Positions 11,305 to 22,072 of a stretch of DNA of 64,000 nucleotides are shown piece after piece; positions within the stretch are counted from its first letter, which is position 1, and the number at the start of each line of letters is the position of its first letter. The stretch covers positions 51,274,001 to 51,338,000 of the forward strand of contig CM114272.1 of assembly GCA_050084515.1 (NCBI GenBank), given 5' to 3'. Source of the DNA: Blasia pusilla (taxonomy: Eukaryota; Marchantiophyta; Marchantiopsida; Blasiales). The notes under the pieces are model-generated. The model did not search any database, was not told where the DNA came from, and saw nothing but the letters and a program-made list of their open reading frames with translations. Position numbers and translations under genes: made by a program.

Positions 11305-11979
11305 CAAGGTTGCATATGGATAGTCGGTGTTCATGGACCTGCTTGTGTATGTGAATTTATGCTCGTCTTATGGAAGGACTTGTCCATGTGGGCCCCACCT
11401 CCCCTTTCACTTGCCTCTATGTTATGTGCCTACCCATTGCTTCCTCCTACCACCTCCACTCAAGGTTGCACGGAAACGGAAAAGTCCGTCCATAGGAGGG
11501 ACATGCCACTTAGGTACCTGCGGCCCCCCTCCTAGCTCGCCCCTTAGCCCGTTGAGAGGATCGAGCCCACTGCGTAGACCCTGGCGGGCCAAACCCGCAC
11601 CCTTTTTGTGGCCCGCGTAGAGGCCGCAACAGGCCTGCAAGGCTAGGGGCTCCGGTGCTTTGCAAGGGCCGTAAAATGGGTGGAGGCTCGACCCACCCGG
11701 GTCTACACAGCGGGCTCAGTGGGTTGAGGGCTGGGCTCGAGTGTGGGCCGTGGGTATCCGGGCCCGCAAAGACATGTTCTTCCCTAGGCTAGACTTTTTC
11801 CATTTGCAACCCTACCTCCACTCCCTTCCCCCTCGTTGTCCCACCTCTCCTTTCCCTACCTCCCACCATGAACAATAAGTGAGGGTCCCACCTAGTGAAA
11901 TCCATGTTCGTGGACATGCCTAAACTTGTCCGTCCATATTCGTCTTAGGGGCGAGCTTGTCTATTTTGATGCAACTATG
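11305..11979. mobile_element. short hAT-type element, copy B1 (outer, interrupted)
   Basis: Left end CAAGGTTGCA (11305-11314), right end TGCAACTATG (11970-11979). The flanking 8 bp are aatgagag (11297-11304) and tatgagag (11980-11987), 7 of 8 matching. Without the inner element (11461-11814) and its target duplication it is about 313 bp long. The interior holds family motifs such as cttgtccatgtgggcccca and cgtccatattcgtcttagg. Confidence 0.75.
11461..11814. mobile_element. short hAT-type element, copy B2 (nested, best preserved)
   Basis: Left end CAAGGTTGCA, right end TGCAACCCTA, so the two termini read YARGGTTGCA. An exact 8-bp direct repeat, cctccact, flanks it at 11453-11460 and 11815-11822. 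The 354-bp element sits inside copy B1. Its centre is strongly GC-rich, with many GGGCTC/GAGCCC-type words, in contrast to the AT-rich surroundings. No open frame with transposase motifs is present, so it would need a hAT transposase supplied in trans. Confidence 0.82.
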
Positions 11980-12613
11980 TATGAGAGACATTTCTTCCTT
12001 CCATTATGAGATGTTTTCTCTTTTGGAAAATTTTCCCATGCTAAAAACCTCCTCTTTTGTCAATGTAATATAGATGAAATTCATATATAATCATACATAA
12101 CTTAATGACTTGTGTATTTCTATAATATTGAATATAATATTCCATCTTGCCTTCAATCCTATTTTTAATCTTATTAAAGTTATCTATTCTATTATCATAA
12201 AATGCCCCTTTGTGATGGTGATCTCATTGCATAACACATGTGTCTTATTATGAGTCTAGTGACTTCAAAGTAAACCCTTACAAATAAAATTAAAACATCT
12301 ATAGTTCTATGTGCAAGTGCATATATGAGTAGGAGATATATAAATAATGTGATTTGAGAAGGAAGAGGGGAGGACATTATCTCTTTAAAAATATAAATGA
12401 TTGGAGTAGGATTGGAATTTTTTTTTTTTTTTCCAAATAAGGATGGTTTATATGTTCCCAACCTCAAGTTTTGTAGTTTAGTACGATGATATATAGAGTG
12501 ATAGGTTAGGAGATCACATTTGTAGGTTGAAGTGACCTCAGTGCATAAATCACCATCTATAATAAGTTGATAAGCCTTTTTCCTCGATTCTAGGGCAAAT
12601 ATTTCTTGTTCCT

Positions 12614-12647
<34 letters not shown>

Positions 12648-13189
12648 TTTGCACACATTCTTACTTTTCCTGTTTAAGCTAGCTATGTGTGTATGTGTGT
12701 GAGATTTTCAAAAAGAATAAGTTGATTCATTGAGTCTAAATCCTCTTAGATTTGTGATTAAAATGTTGGTTTTAAGCCCAATAGGCCTGAATTACAAGGT
12801 CTGATGTATAATCAACAAAACTCTGATCAATCCATATTATTGGATTTCAAAGTCATTTTCATCATAGAGAAGCTTTATTTAGACAAAGGTCCAATGCAAG
12901 ATTTAAATCCAATAGTAACGTGATAGAAGTTATTTAATAGTGGACTATAAATAGATTTTTTTTACTTAAGAGAAATAGAAAGTTTCCAATTGAAATTTTC
13001 AATCATTAGAAATAGTTTCTTTTTTCAATTTTGGTGACGTTAGAATCAATATACGTTATAATGAGAGAGAAATTGGAAGAGAATAACCATGTCGTACATC
13101 AATTCCAAAGAGGGAACTTACTTAGGATCACAAAAGGAGTAATCCAATCATAGGAAATAAACTCAAGCTTAGGCGAGACTCCATAAACC
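11980..13189. other. AT-rich intergenic sequence
   Basis: No gene recognised. It contains a GA microsatellite and, at about 12060-12150, a copy of the dispersed AT-rich repeat also seen near 9.72 and 48.68 kb. The part from about 12950 may be the worn 5' leader of the copia gag fragment that follows. Confidence 0.45.
12614..12642 (+). repeat. GA microsatellite
   Basis: About 14 uninterrupted GA units. Confidence 0.9.
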
Positions 13190-13840
13190 GTATGGCTAGA
13201 ATATGGAACAAGAGGATAAGACAATCAATCCATTAAATATCAATTATAGTTAATATATCTATAATAAGGCATATTAGACATGTAGAGATACCCAAGGAAG
13301 TAAGGGAAGCACTAGGTAAAGTATTTGAGTCATTTACTAAAGCTAGAAAGTTGCAATTGAAGAAATAACAAAAGGAAATTAGGAAAGAATCTCAAAGTGC
13401 AATTGATTATATCCTTAGTTTATAATATAACTATCATTTGTCAATTAGGTACCGTAAGAGTTGGAGTTGTTGTTGATGATGATGATCTCATTATGATTAC
13501 ACTCCAAGGATTTAAAAGAAAATATTAGCCTGTCAAAAAATCCATCTTGGTTAGGGATACATTCTTGAGATTTCAAGAATTGTTTTTATTTCTAATTAAT
13601 GAACATATGCAATTCTTCAAGTAGTTTGTTAAAATGTACATATTATGCATGAAGAGATGAATATAGAAATCATGGTCATGGAAAAAAAATAGTAGTAGAT
13701 TTGGCTTTCAAGATTGAATGAAAATATCTAAGACTACAAAGGTGAACAAAAATATTAACGATCATAACAATATTGTCAAAAACTATTCTTGCCAAAGGAA
13801 GAGGGAACTTCAGAGGTAGAGGAATACCCATAATTAATAT
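13190..13840 (+). pseudogene. Ty1/copia gag fragment, highly decayed
   Basis: The conceptual reading contains IRHIRHVEIPKEVREALGKV, TKARKLQLKK and QSAIDYIL, matching the gag of the copia element at 1-5199 (HIQAVDIPKEA, LEKMFE, INDYIF) residue by residue in many places. It has stops and frame changes throughout. It ends where the GC-rich repeat begins at about 13840. No LTR or pol was found with it. Confidence 0.7.
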
Positions 13841-13842
13841 CA

Positions 13843-14287
13843 TTGACCATCAAGGACTTGTCCGGACATGACCACCGACATGGAACACTGGGCGCCAACA
13901 CGGGTTTTTGTGGCGCCCAGATCGACCGCGCGGGCTCTGATGAAGGGTGTGGGCCTCAGTTGCGACGCGGGTTGCAAGCGAGCGCGACGTGCGGCCTAGG
14001 GTACAGGACCTCAAGCCCGCGTTCGGGCTCCTTGCGGGCTGTCGAGCCCGCATGCCTGCTAGGAGCGGGCCATGAAGCCCGCGAGCGGGCTAGTTTGCGA
14101 GCCTTGGAGCCCGCATGCGGGCTAGGGTGCGGGCCCTGAAGCCCATATCCGGGCTGCTTGAGGCCCGCGAGCCCGTATGCGGGCTAGGGTGCTGGCCCTA
14201 AAGCCCATGTCCGGGCTGATTACAGGCCGCTTGCGGGCCTCCAAGCCCGTGAGCGAGCTACGGCGCGGGCCCTAGAGCCCCCGCACG
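13843..14287. repeat. GC-rich palindromic tandem repeat related to the hAT-type element interior
   Basis: From about 14045 the sequence repeats with a period near 62 bp (unit starts at about 14045, 14108, 14170 and 14244). Each unit holds self-complementary words such as agcccgcatgcgggct and agcccgcgagcgggct. The left edge carries the family words acttgtccggacatgacc. No terminal repeat or target duplication was recovered, so this is probably a truncated copy. Open frames here are low-complexity artefacts. Confidence 0.7.
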
Positions 14288-14289
14288 GA

Positions 14290-14850
14290 CCCATTTATCC
14301 CACTCTTTGTAGACTAGATCAAGAGAGTGTGAAACGCATCCATCCCAAAGAATATGAGGGAACTTTGCTTCGATAAGTTTCCCTGCTGCTCGCTCATTGC
14401 TAGCATTGTCTGTCATAAGTTTCAACACATTCTTTGGACCGATGCACATGATAGTCCTCTCTATGTGACTTGCCAACCATTCCGCGGTTTGGGATTCCCC
14501 TTTGGTATCTACCGACTTGACTCAATCATGACCTCACGTTGTGGACATGAGACCATTATGTTCACTAAAGACTCGCTCCTCACATTGGTCCAAGAATTTA
14601 TTATGATCGTGGCCCCCAAACGCAAATTGTCCAACATGCCATCCACTTTTTCCTTCACCTTCCTCATATGTTTCTCAAGTAGGGTAGAACGTAATGAATT
14701 GTAACTAGGACCTGAGTAACCCCTCACCTTTGTTGTTGCCAACACTCCTTCTTTGAAAGCATCTTGCTGTACTACGTTGAATGGTATTCCACATTCGTAG
14801 AAACACTTTTCCCACATGTCATTCGCAACTTCTATTCCTTGGATGTTGTC
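14290..14850 (-). pseudogene. hAT transposase fragment (DUF659 region)
   Basis: Read leftward, the two open pieces (14509-14979 and 14258-14476) join into a DUF659-type sequence with CGIPFNVVQQDAFKEGV, GYSGPSYNSLRSTLLEKH, a SWTN segment, then GPKNVLKLMTDNASNERAAGKL and FPHILWDGCVSHSLDLV. DUF659 is the central, RNase H-like part of many plant hAT transposases, and the D of MTDNA is one of its conserved acidic residues. A frame change near 14500 and the GC-rich repeat at about 14290 break it. The C-terminal dimerisation domain is absent. It could be a relic of a hAT relative able to move the short elements nearby, but that link is inference. Confidence 0.78.
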
Positions 14851-14984
14851 GTGCGCATACATATCGCTACACAACATATATCGTTGGTCACATCTACACC
14901 ACATAACACCGATCTTCCCCACACACGGGTCGATCCACACATGTACAAAAGTCAACTCATACATATACATGGAGATCACACAAC
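14851..14984. repeat. dispersed 130-bp repeat, copy 1
   Basis: Begins gtgcgcatacatatcgctac and ends near ggagatcacacaac. It is similar along its length to 36023-36157 and, less closely, to 35361-35476. Identity unknown. Confidence 0.7.
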
Positions 14985-15151
14985 CGCCCCCCTAGCTGGC
15001 AATTGGATCCCCCCAACTCCAGATAGAAAATATCACATCTCTTTGACATGACCTACTACCCTATACACATCTCGGACACATCCATCGTCTTGTGGGAACC
15101 ACATCAAGCGGGGGGGTCAGACATGACATATGCCACCCTCAAGAACAACCA

Positions 15152-15760
15152 TCACATACCAACATGGTGGCTGCACCCCTCGCACATCCGCATAACATAC
15201 ACCTCAAGCCTGCAAGTACCACTGCCAAACTCGGATCCACCGTCCCAATCTACGTTCGGAAGATGACATGACGCACAATTGCGCACATGATCCTTCCAAA
15301 CCATACCATCCCATCCCTCCAACATGAGGACTCCGGTCGGTAATACCTTGCGCACACGAAGGATCGTGCGCCTTGCAGTGACATCTAGCGTCGTGGGTGC
15401 CGCCTGCTGTAAATACACGTAATCTCCAGGATGAAACCTCCTAATTCCTGGACGATAACCTCCTCCACGAATGGTCGCGTACCTCAATGTATCTCTATGC
15501 TGGGCAATAGCTAAGTTCTCAAAGGCCATAGGCATAACTCTACGAAAAACTTCTGCCCTCTGAGAACATGCTTGTACCCACACATCTGGATCATCCAGAT
15601 CTAACACCTCCGCCAAATCACGTCGAATCGCTGCAGGTAAATCTGGTTCTCTCCCAAAGAGCAAAAAGTACGATGAAAATGACGCCAAGGATACCTACCG
15701 ACTAAAGCGATAACCCATAGCCAACCATGGCAACTGTAGGTCCCACTCCCTCTACAACAG
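15152..15760 (-). pseudogene. Ty3/gypsy integrase C-terminal fragment
   Basis: Read leftward, LPWLAMGYR-like then SFSSYFLLFGREPDLPAAIR, followed by RRFHPGDYVYLQ and TARRTILRVRKVLPTGVL, and DHVRNCASCHLPNVD. This is the end of a Ty3/gypsy integrase core plus the GPF/GPY-like C-terminal module known from plant elements. The frame is open from 15688 to 15152, with a frameshift upstream of 15688. No RT or LTR belonging to it is visible next to it, so it is a fragment. Confidence 0.75.
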
Positions 15761-15984
15761 GGCAGATCACCAAAGTGAGACCAAGCAACAAACGCGAGAG
15801 CGAGATTCCTAGCAAGCACATGCTCATGAGATTGAGCCTCAACACGAGTCTGGACGAGGAGAACTCAAAAGACGACAGGGTCACGCCGCCACACTCGCAA
15901 GAGCAATGCAGTGAATGCACAAGAGGGAAAATCGCGGGAGCGAGGCCAGGAGGAGCTGGGATGCTCAAGGAGCGGGAATGACTT

Positions 15985-17368
15985 GAGGCTAACCAGGGCT
16001 GTAGTGGGGTCTCCACTCCTGCGTAGGGCCCCTGCTGCCATGCGGGCCTACGCCGCAAACCCCCTCAGGCTGCATGCCAACCTAAACACATTTTAGGGTA
16101 TTTTAGATGGACGTCCCACAATCCCCAGATGTCGTCGATCGTGAGTCCCAATAGTAGCCTCTCGGTTTGCCGGCAACCTTTTGACCACTCTTCATTGCGA
16201 TACAACCCTCAACCGACATCATTCCAAGCCCAAGACCAGTTTCCGACCACGCTATGGCGATCTTCGAGACAAATCCGGCACAATACTCCCGCTCACGTCA
16301 GCTGCTGTAAACCGCCAAATCCACCGGAAGCCCAGCTCGGAAAATTTTCAAAAGTCGGAAATTAAAAAATACGGCCGGACGGGATTACTCGTAACCTCGG
16401 ATCTCCCCTTTCCTCCATCGCTTCGAATTTGAAATATCAAGGATCCGTTTCACGTCCGAAATGCTCTCCGGAGTTCTCGAGAGGATTCCAGGTGACTACG
16501 ACTCCTGTCGTTTCGCAGTCTCCGCAGTCGTCGCAGCCGAACTATGGCATAGTTGCGTGCGTGGCAGGCGTGGTGTGCTCCACCCTCAAACGGGAAAGAC
16601 TCCCTCGCCCAGTAGGAATCGACGCCAGTCTACTTCGAAATCAGTGGAGCCTTTGTACGTGGCACCGTCGTTCGCGGGTGGGGATTGTATGCCCATTTCG
16701 CTTTCTGTGGAGGCTTGTATTTTCACTTCGGTCAACTTGGAGTCAAAAGCTCGTCGTCCCCGGAGATCATCTGCGCAGGCTTGATCTCGGGCTCGGTGAG
16801 TCTCTCGCCTTCATGCTTGAAATTTTGAATGAATTAGGAACGGGACCCTCGCTTGCCTCGTAGGAAGTCCAAGGGGGAGATCGTGTGAGCTATCTAGATA
16901 GAATGCCGGATGCTGACTAGCGTTCCGGATTATGCGAGAGGAAGGATCAATGGCGTGTGAGTCCGAGACCAGTTGAATTTCCTGGCAGGGTGGCTGCACA
17001 GGATTGAGATCTCTGACGACGAAAGCGCCGAGAAATATCAAACTCCGTGGTGTCATGCAATGATATTTGCGAGTTTGGTTTTTTCTGTGGAGATCGCCTC
17101 TGCGTTCTGAATTTCCGATCGGAGATATCTGCTCACAGACAGGCGACGAGAGTTCCTCGGTTGTTAAGGAGTCGAAGCTGGCGCCTGAGGCGTGAAGAAG
17201 TCTGTGGAGGTGGATAGACTGCTGGTCATTTTGTCTTGGAACTCTGGTGGTTTGAAGGGTTGAAGAATCTCGTGCACAAGGTGCAGTTCTCCGAGCAATG
17301 TGCAGATGCGCTGCATGGACTGGGAGTCGGAATAATTAGGGACCCTCGCCTGATTGTGTGCTTTGAGA
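15985..17368. promoter_or_regulatory. upstream region of the GT47 gene; no coding region recognised
   Basis: Moderately GC-rich sequence between the TE cluster and the GT47 start. An open frame at 16429-16863 (+) has no known motif, and I take it as chance or untranslated leader. No clear TATA box could be assigned. The promoter and 5' UTR of the GT47 gene should lie here. Confidence 0.35.
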
Positions 17369-18862
17369 ATGTTGTGGACGAGTTCGGATAAACCTGGCGT
17401 GCTAAGAAATCTCCGGTTTATCATGAGAAATGGGAAGAAAGTGGCGCCGCCGACGTACTTCGCCTGGGTGAGCCTGCTCGCCCTGGGACTGGTAACTCTC
17501 ATCTGCTCCACATTCGATTCCATGGACAGCGAATACCTGCAGTCCCTACAGAGCTTGAAGCCTGCGATCGTAGTCTCATACGCTGCCGACGCTCGAGAGT
17601 TGGAGCTCGAGGATGCGGATCGTTTCTGCAGAGGCAGGAGGGTCTACATGTATGAGCTACCCTCGAGATTCAACGTCGATTTCTATCTGAACAAGTCACT
17701 GTGCGATCGCGGGCTCATGGTGTGGTTGAATATGTGTCCGCGATTCACCCACGGGGGATACGGACTCACGCACCTGAATCGCTCTCTCTTGGAGCCGGGG
17801 CAGTGGGACAATCACTGGTACGAAACCGATTCCTACATGTTGGAGCTGATCTACTACTCTCGAATGCAATCGTACCGGTGTCGTACTCTCGATCCGAACC
17901 AAGCGGACACGTTTTTCGTCCCCTACTTCACTGGGATCGACGCCCTGCGGTATCTGTATGAAGTGCCGAATCTGGAGACTACGATTGACAAGCGGGCAGC
18001 TTTCGGGTCCGAAATCGTGGAGTGGATGGACACGAACGTTCCCCTTTGGTGGAGGCGGTACGAGGGAAGGGACCATTTCTTCGTCCTGGGGAGGACCACA
18101 TGGGACTTCCAGCTCAAGGATCTCTGGGGAACGGGCTTCAGGAACCAGCAATTCATCACCAACACCACAAACCTCATGCTTGAGAGTGAAACCACTGCGG
18201 GAAACGAGCAGGCGATACCGTATCCCACAGGCTTCCATCCGTCGTCTCCCAGGAGGCTACGTAGCTGGATTCGGGAGGTGCAGAGATTTGAGAGGAAGTA
18301 TTTGATGTCTTACGTCGGAGCTCCTCGCCCGGAGCTCGATTGGAGCATAAGAGGCATAGTGGGGAATCAGTGCACGCGAGCTGGGAACAGCACTTGCCTT
18401 CTGTTGGACTGCCACAAGATCACGTGTAGCCACAACCCCATCGCCATTTACAAAACTTTCCTGCAATCTAATTTCTGTCTGCAACCGCGAGGCGATAGCG
18501 CCACGCGGAGGTCCACTTTCGACTGCTTGATCGCTGGATCCATTCCTGTGTTTTTCCATCCGGATTCGGCTTTCACTCAGTACACTTGGCATCTTCCCAG
18601 CAACCACTCCACCTACTCAGTTTACATCTCGGAAAGTGATTTGAAGAATGGCGTGTCCATTCAAATGGTCCTCAGCAAGTACAGCCCGCGGAGGATCCGT
18701 GAAATGCGCAAGGTCATTCTTTCCATCATCCCAAGCCTCATCTACAACGATTACCCCGGCGATCCCCGGAGCAATACCAAGGATGCGTTCGAGCTCGGCT
18801 TGCAGAAAGTGATCGAAAGGGTGGCGGAGTACAAGAGATCTTTGGCCGCTACTGCTCGATGA
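17369..18862 (+). CDS. GT47 exostosin-family glycosyltransferase, probable xyloglucan galactosyltransferase (MUR3/XLT2-like)
   Basis: A 497-residue uninterrupted frame. Plants use this family to add a beta-linked galactose (or galacturonic acid in some mosses) to xyloglucan xylose residues in the Golgi. The layout is type II membrane: a short basic tail, one hydrophobic span at about residues 30-49, a stem, then the exostosin domain from VYMYELP (residue 92) to about 455. The nucleotide-sugar-binding part holds FCLQPRGDSATRRSTFD and HPDSAFTQYTWHLP (397-410), nearly the MUR3 signature HPGSAYTQYTWHLP. Several N-glycosylation sequons (NKS, NRS, NTT, NHS) fit a lumenal domain. An in-frame stop lies at 17351-17353 and the first ATG is 17369; the ATG at 17423 (18 residues shorter) is an alternative. 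MUR3-type genes are commonly intronless, as here. The family call is firm; sugar and site specificity are inferred. Confidence 0.9.
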   Translation: MLWTSSDKPGVLRNLRFIMRNGKKVAPPTYFAWVSLLALGLVTLICSTFDSMDSEYLQSLQSLKPAIVVSYAADARELELEDADRFCRGRRVYMYELPSRFNVDFYLNKSLCDRGLMVWLNMCPRFTHGGYGLTHLNRSLLEPGQWDNHWYETDSYMLELIYYSRMQSYRCRTLDPNQADTFFVPYFTGIDALRYLYEVPNLETTIDKRAAFGSEIVEWMDTNVPLWWRRYEGRDHFFVLGRTTWDFQLKDLWGTGFRNQQFITNTTNLMLESETTAGNEQAIPYPTGFHPSSPRRLRSWIREVQRFERKYLMSYVGAPRPELDWSIRGIVGNQCTRAGNSTCLLLDCHKITCSHNPIAIYKTFLQSNFCLQPRGDSATRRSTFDCLIAGSIPVFFHPDSAFTQYTWHLPSNHSTYSVYISESDLKNGVSIQMVLSKYSPRRIREMRKVILSIIPSLIYNDYPGDPRSNTKDAFELGLQKVIERVAEYKRSLAATAR

Positions 18863-19005
18863 ATGAATCAATTCAAGCTCCCAAATCGAATGGGGATTCA
18901 AAACACTAGTTTAAGATTCATTAATGCGTGATATTCTTGGCAGGTTGCAACGTTTCTTAAAACTTCAAGAACATCTTCCCTAGTCAATATCATTGACAAT
19001 ATCAA

Positions 19006-19011
19006 AATAAA
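19006..19011 (+). terminator. candidate poly(A) signal of the GT47 gene
   Basis: AATAAA about 144 bp after the stop codon. Plant signals are loose, so this is a candidate only. Confidence 0.35.
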
Positions 19012-22000
19012 TGGATCCCGGCTCTGTCGAAAACGGATGTTCATGAACTCTGCCGGTCCCGACAAATGTGAGCTCGGTAGCAGTGATTAATCTTGGCTCC
19101 CTCGAGGACTACATGAACGAGTAGCTGGTCTCTATAGCTAGAAGGCTAGGCGCGACGGCACAAATGGGAAGAAGTCGCGAGGCCAGCTTTTGGATGAAGG
19201 AGTTGAACTCGAGCTTAGAGAGGAAAGCTAAGGAAACTACTACTTGTGTCTGGCATACAGGTCGGAAATGACTGAAATCTGAAATTCCAGATTCGGTGAA
19301 CCGGATCATGTTGTCAATTGCTCCAGATGACCATTTTTCTAGCAACTGAGCAATCAGCTCCATCTTACGGTGCGTGGCTTCCGGTAGACATCCTCAGGTG
19401 GAAATTGCGGACCATAATAATAACGTTTACGATGGAATCATGGTAACGTTAACTGCATCGGTTGTGCCTCTTCTTGAAACTGTGAACCACCGTTCATGAT
19501 TGTCACTTACGCGTCAACTTGGCCACCACTGAAAGTGATAGAAGTGAGAGGTTTGTTTGTGTGGGTTCTCAACTGCAGGTCAAATTCAATTCTGTAAGAA
19601 AGCTGAAGAAACTCAGATATGCCAAGATCGCCGTATCCCAAATGTTCGATTAGAATCTAAGCTCGGCTTCTCCGGTACAAGATGATCATCATACGAATTA
19701 GAGCGGAATGCTAGCCTCCTAATCTCTACGTATAAACCGGATCTTAGAGGGGAATACAAAAATTAACTTGCATGTTGCTCTTTGATAAAAAAAGAAGAAG
19801 CTAAAAAATAGAACGGAGGGACAAATAGAAAAATGCAAAAGGAACGGATCAGTTTGCAGAAGAGAGTTTTACAGAACCTTTGAATCACTGACTCCATTCA
19901 GTGAAGGTTTATTGCGAAGAGACTGTAACAAGGAAGAAAAAGAAAGCGTAATCGATGGAGATGGTAGTAAAACGAAGAAAAAGGAGAATATTTTGGACTC
20001 CAAATACTTGCGTAGAAAATTTGAATACAGGAAAGTCAACTCTCAAGAACAAGAAGCCGCCAACCATTACTATTCGCTGGGGAGGACTGGTTAACTAAGA
20101 TTCAATACATCGTTATCGATCACGACTTGCTGTTTCGCTTGCTTCACCAAAAGCTTAAATTAAGGAATTTGGAACCCGGGAGTTCGTTCGCAATTGAACA
20201 AGTTTTGGACCAGTTTTTAGTAACTTTGTGAGTCACATCTGACGTGATGTCATTGATGCTCGACACTCGCTCACTCGGTTAGCATCTGGAGAGAGCCTTT
20301 TGATGTGACAGTGCAAAATATATACCACCTCCATCTGCATCAACTGAACTCAATTTGAATGAGTAGAAAGAGCGCTTGTAATTTAATTCTGAAACCAGAG
20401 TACATTGTGAGGTTCGGATGACGTCTGAATACCTATGGGCTCCTGAAACCATCACATGCACGAATTCACGACTCAGCCTCCGACATAACCATCAGACGGA
20501 AAGATAGATCGAACCCCAATTTCTTTTTCAAGAAACTCCAGAAGTAAAAGAAATCCTTCCTTACGAACCAGCGACAGCTTCCGGCTTTCATACGAGAGCT
20601 TGTATCCGTTCTCTGGCCGTCTTGTATAAGAGGGTCTCATAGCGATCTTAGACCCCCTTGTATAAGAGGGTCTAAGTGATCTCCAGTTGTATGAATACGT
20701 CTGGATGCTAAGGGGTACGTAGTCTTGAGGTTGGGTGCGTACAGGTCGCCTCATCCGAGTTTCAAAGACGCGATATAGGGCGAGCGTCGATTGCAGACTC
20801 TCCTTGGGGTAAGCGATCGGGTTGATTCCGATCCATCGGAAGCTCACCTTTCCTATTCCTGCATTGCGCCAAAAGGAGTGTTCCGGATTCAGGAGCTACT
20901 CGATATTCCTAGCTCTCTCCCAAAGTACGTCTTACTACTCTAATTTTGGAAACGAGTCCGCAGATGGATCATCACCCAAGTGATCGATATACATGTGGCT
21001 GGTTATCCTAACTCCTATACTCGACGAACGTGGATCGGCTGAAAGTGGTGGGTGATATTGTGCACATGTGGGTGTGCAGAAAGTGACAACATGTGGACGT
21101 CGACGAGACTGGCTGAGTCTTTTGGCGCCAGAGTCTTTAGAAATGAATTCAAATATGAAAAGCTATGTCGAATTCCAACGAACTTGTGATGACGGTGGCA
21201 TTCGACTTTACGGATCTGTGAACAGACGCGGTGCTTTCAGAAATATAGCCGATCGACCACCAGACAGACTTACGGCAAACAGCCATGCGTGTATGATCGA
21301 TCATTTCGATCATGCAGAGGTACCGCCAGGATTGACGACGTCGACTTGTGATCGGGTCGTATTGATGCTAATTCGCTTCTTTGCCATTCCTGGATTGTTC
21401 CAAACGGAGTGACGTTGTTTCCATATGCGGTAGTCTGTCTACCGAAGTGCGGAGGAAGTAGTCCGATATTGGAATTGAGTCCACTGCTGTATCACCACGA
21501 GAAATCGACATGTGGGTGTGCTGAATTGCATTATCTCTGTGCGCGGGTGTTGTGAGAGTGAGCGATTGGTCCACGGGTGTAATGACTCATGAGTTCATTT
21601 GAAATCGGTTTCCATGGCCCCAAACACCTCCACATACGTATCAGTTCTCAGCTGCCGAGGACGATAATCCATCGGTCATTTTGCGCCTGTGGAAATGGAT
21701 TATTCACCACATTCTGATAGGATGCCTCGAATCTGAACGAACCAGCCATGGCATGATGGCCAGTGGACCTTTGAGTAGAACTTTACGGGTCTCTGGTCCC
21801 ACTCTTGGACCGATGACGAAACTACCGGCAAGCCAGTCGCGTTTGTCACTGCGGTGTGAAGAAGATGAATCAAGAAAGCTGTCTACTGCAGTCGGAACCC
21901 CGAGGTGCGGGGCGATGGAGTTTATAAGCCTGGACAAGCGAGGAGAGTTTCATCTCCGGATCCAGCTCCATCCACAGCAAGCCTGCGCTCCGAGTGCAAG

Positions 22001-22072
22001 CTAGCTCTTGGAATTGTCCAATCTTACCCACTCACCTGAGAGCTGCCGATTTCTTTCCTGGAGTTAGGCGAG
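19012..22072. other. intergenic region between GT47 and XTH genes
   Basis: No gene recognised. The open frame at 20473-20847 (-, 124 codons) is the longest and contains a repeated RPSYTR segment, but I recognise no family. It overlaps a short inverted repeat (cttagaccc / gggtctaag, about 20647-20676) and the direct repeat cttgtataagagggtct. Open frames at 19109-19363 (-) and 21068-21412 (+) also lack motifs. The XTH promoter should be at the right end. Confidence 0.4.
21921..21930 (+). promoter_or_regulatory. candidate TATA box of the XTH gene
   Basis: tttataagcc lies about 143 bp before the XTH start codon, which would give a leader of about 110 bp. Based on motif and position only. Confidence 0.3.

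Noticed and set aside
16429-16863. 144-codon frame upstream of the GT47 gene
   Set aside because: No motif, no conserved domain, overlapping frames in other phases; more likely leader or promoter sequence.
17164-17523. Minus-strand frame over the start of the GT47 gene
   Set aside because: A shadow of the real gene with no motif of its own.
17696-18238. 180-codon minus-strand frame inside the GT47 gene
   Set aside because: Antisense shadow of a GC-rich coding region.
20473-20847. 124-codon minus-strand frame with repeated RPSYTR, considered as a gene or organelle-derived insert
   Set aside because: No family recognised, no splice or promoter context, and a repeat explains the internal similarity. 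An organellar origin could not be shown without a search.
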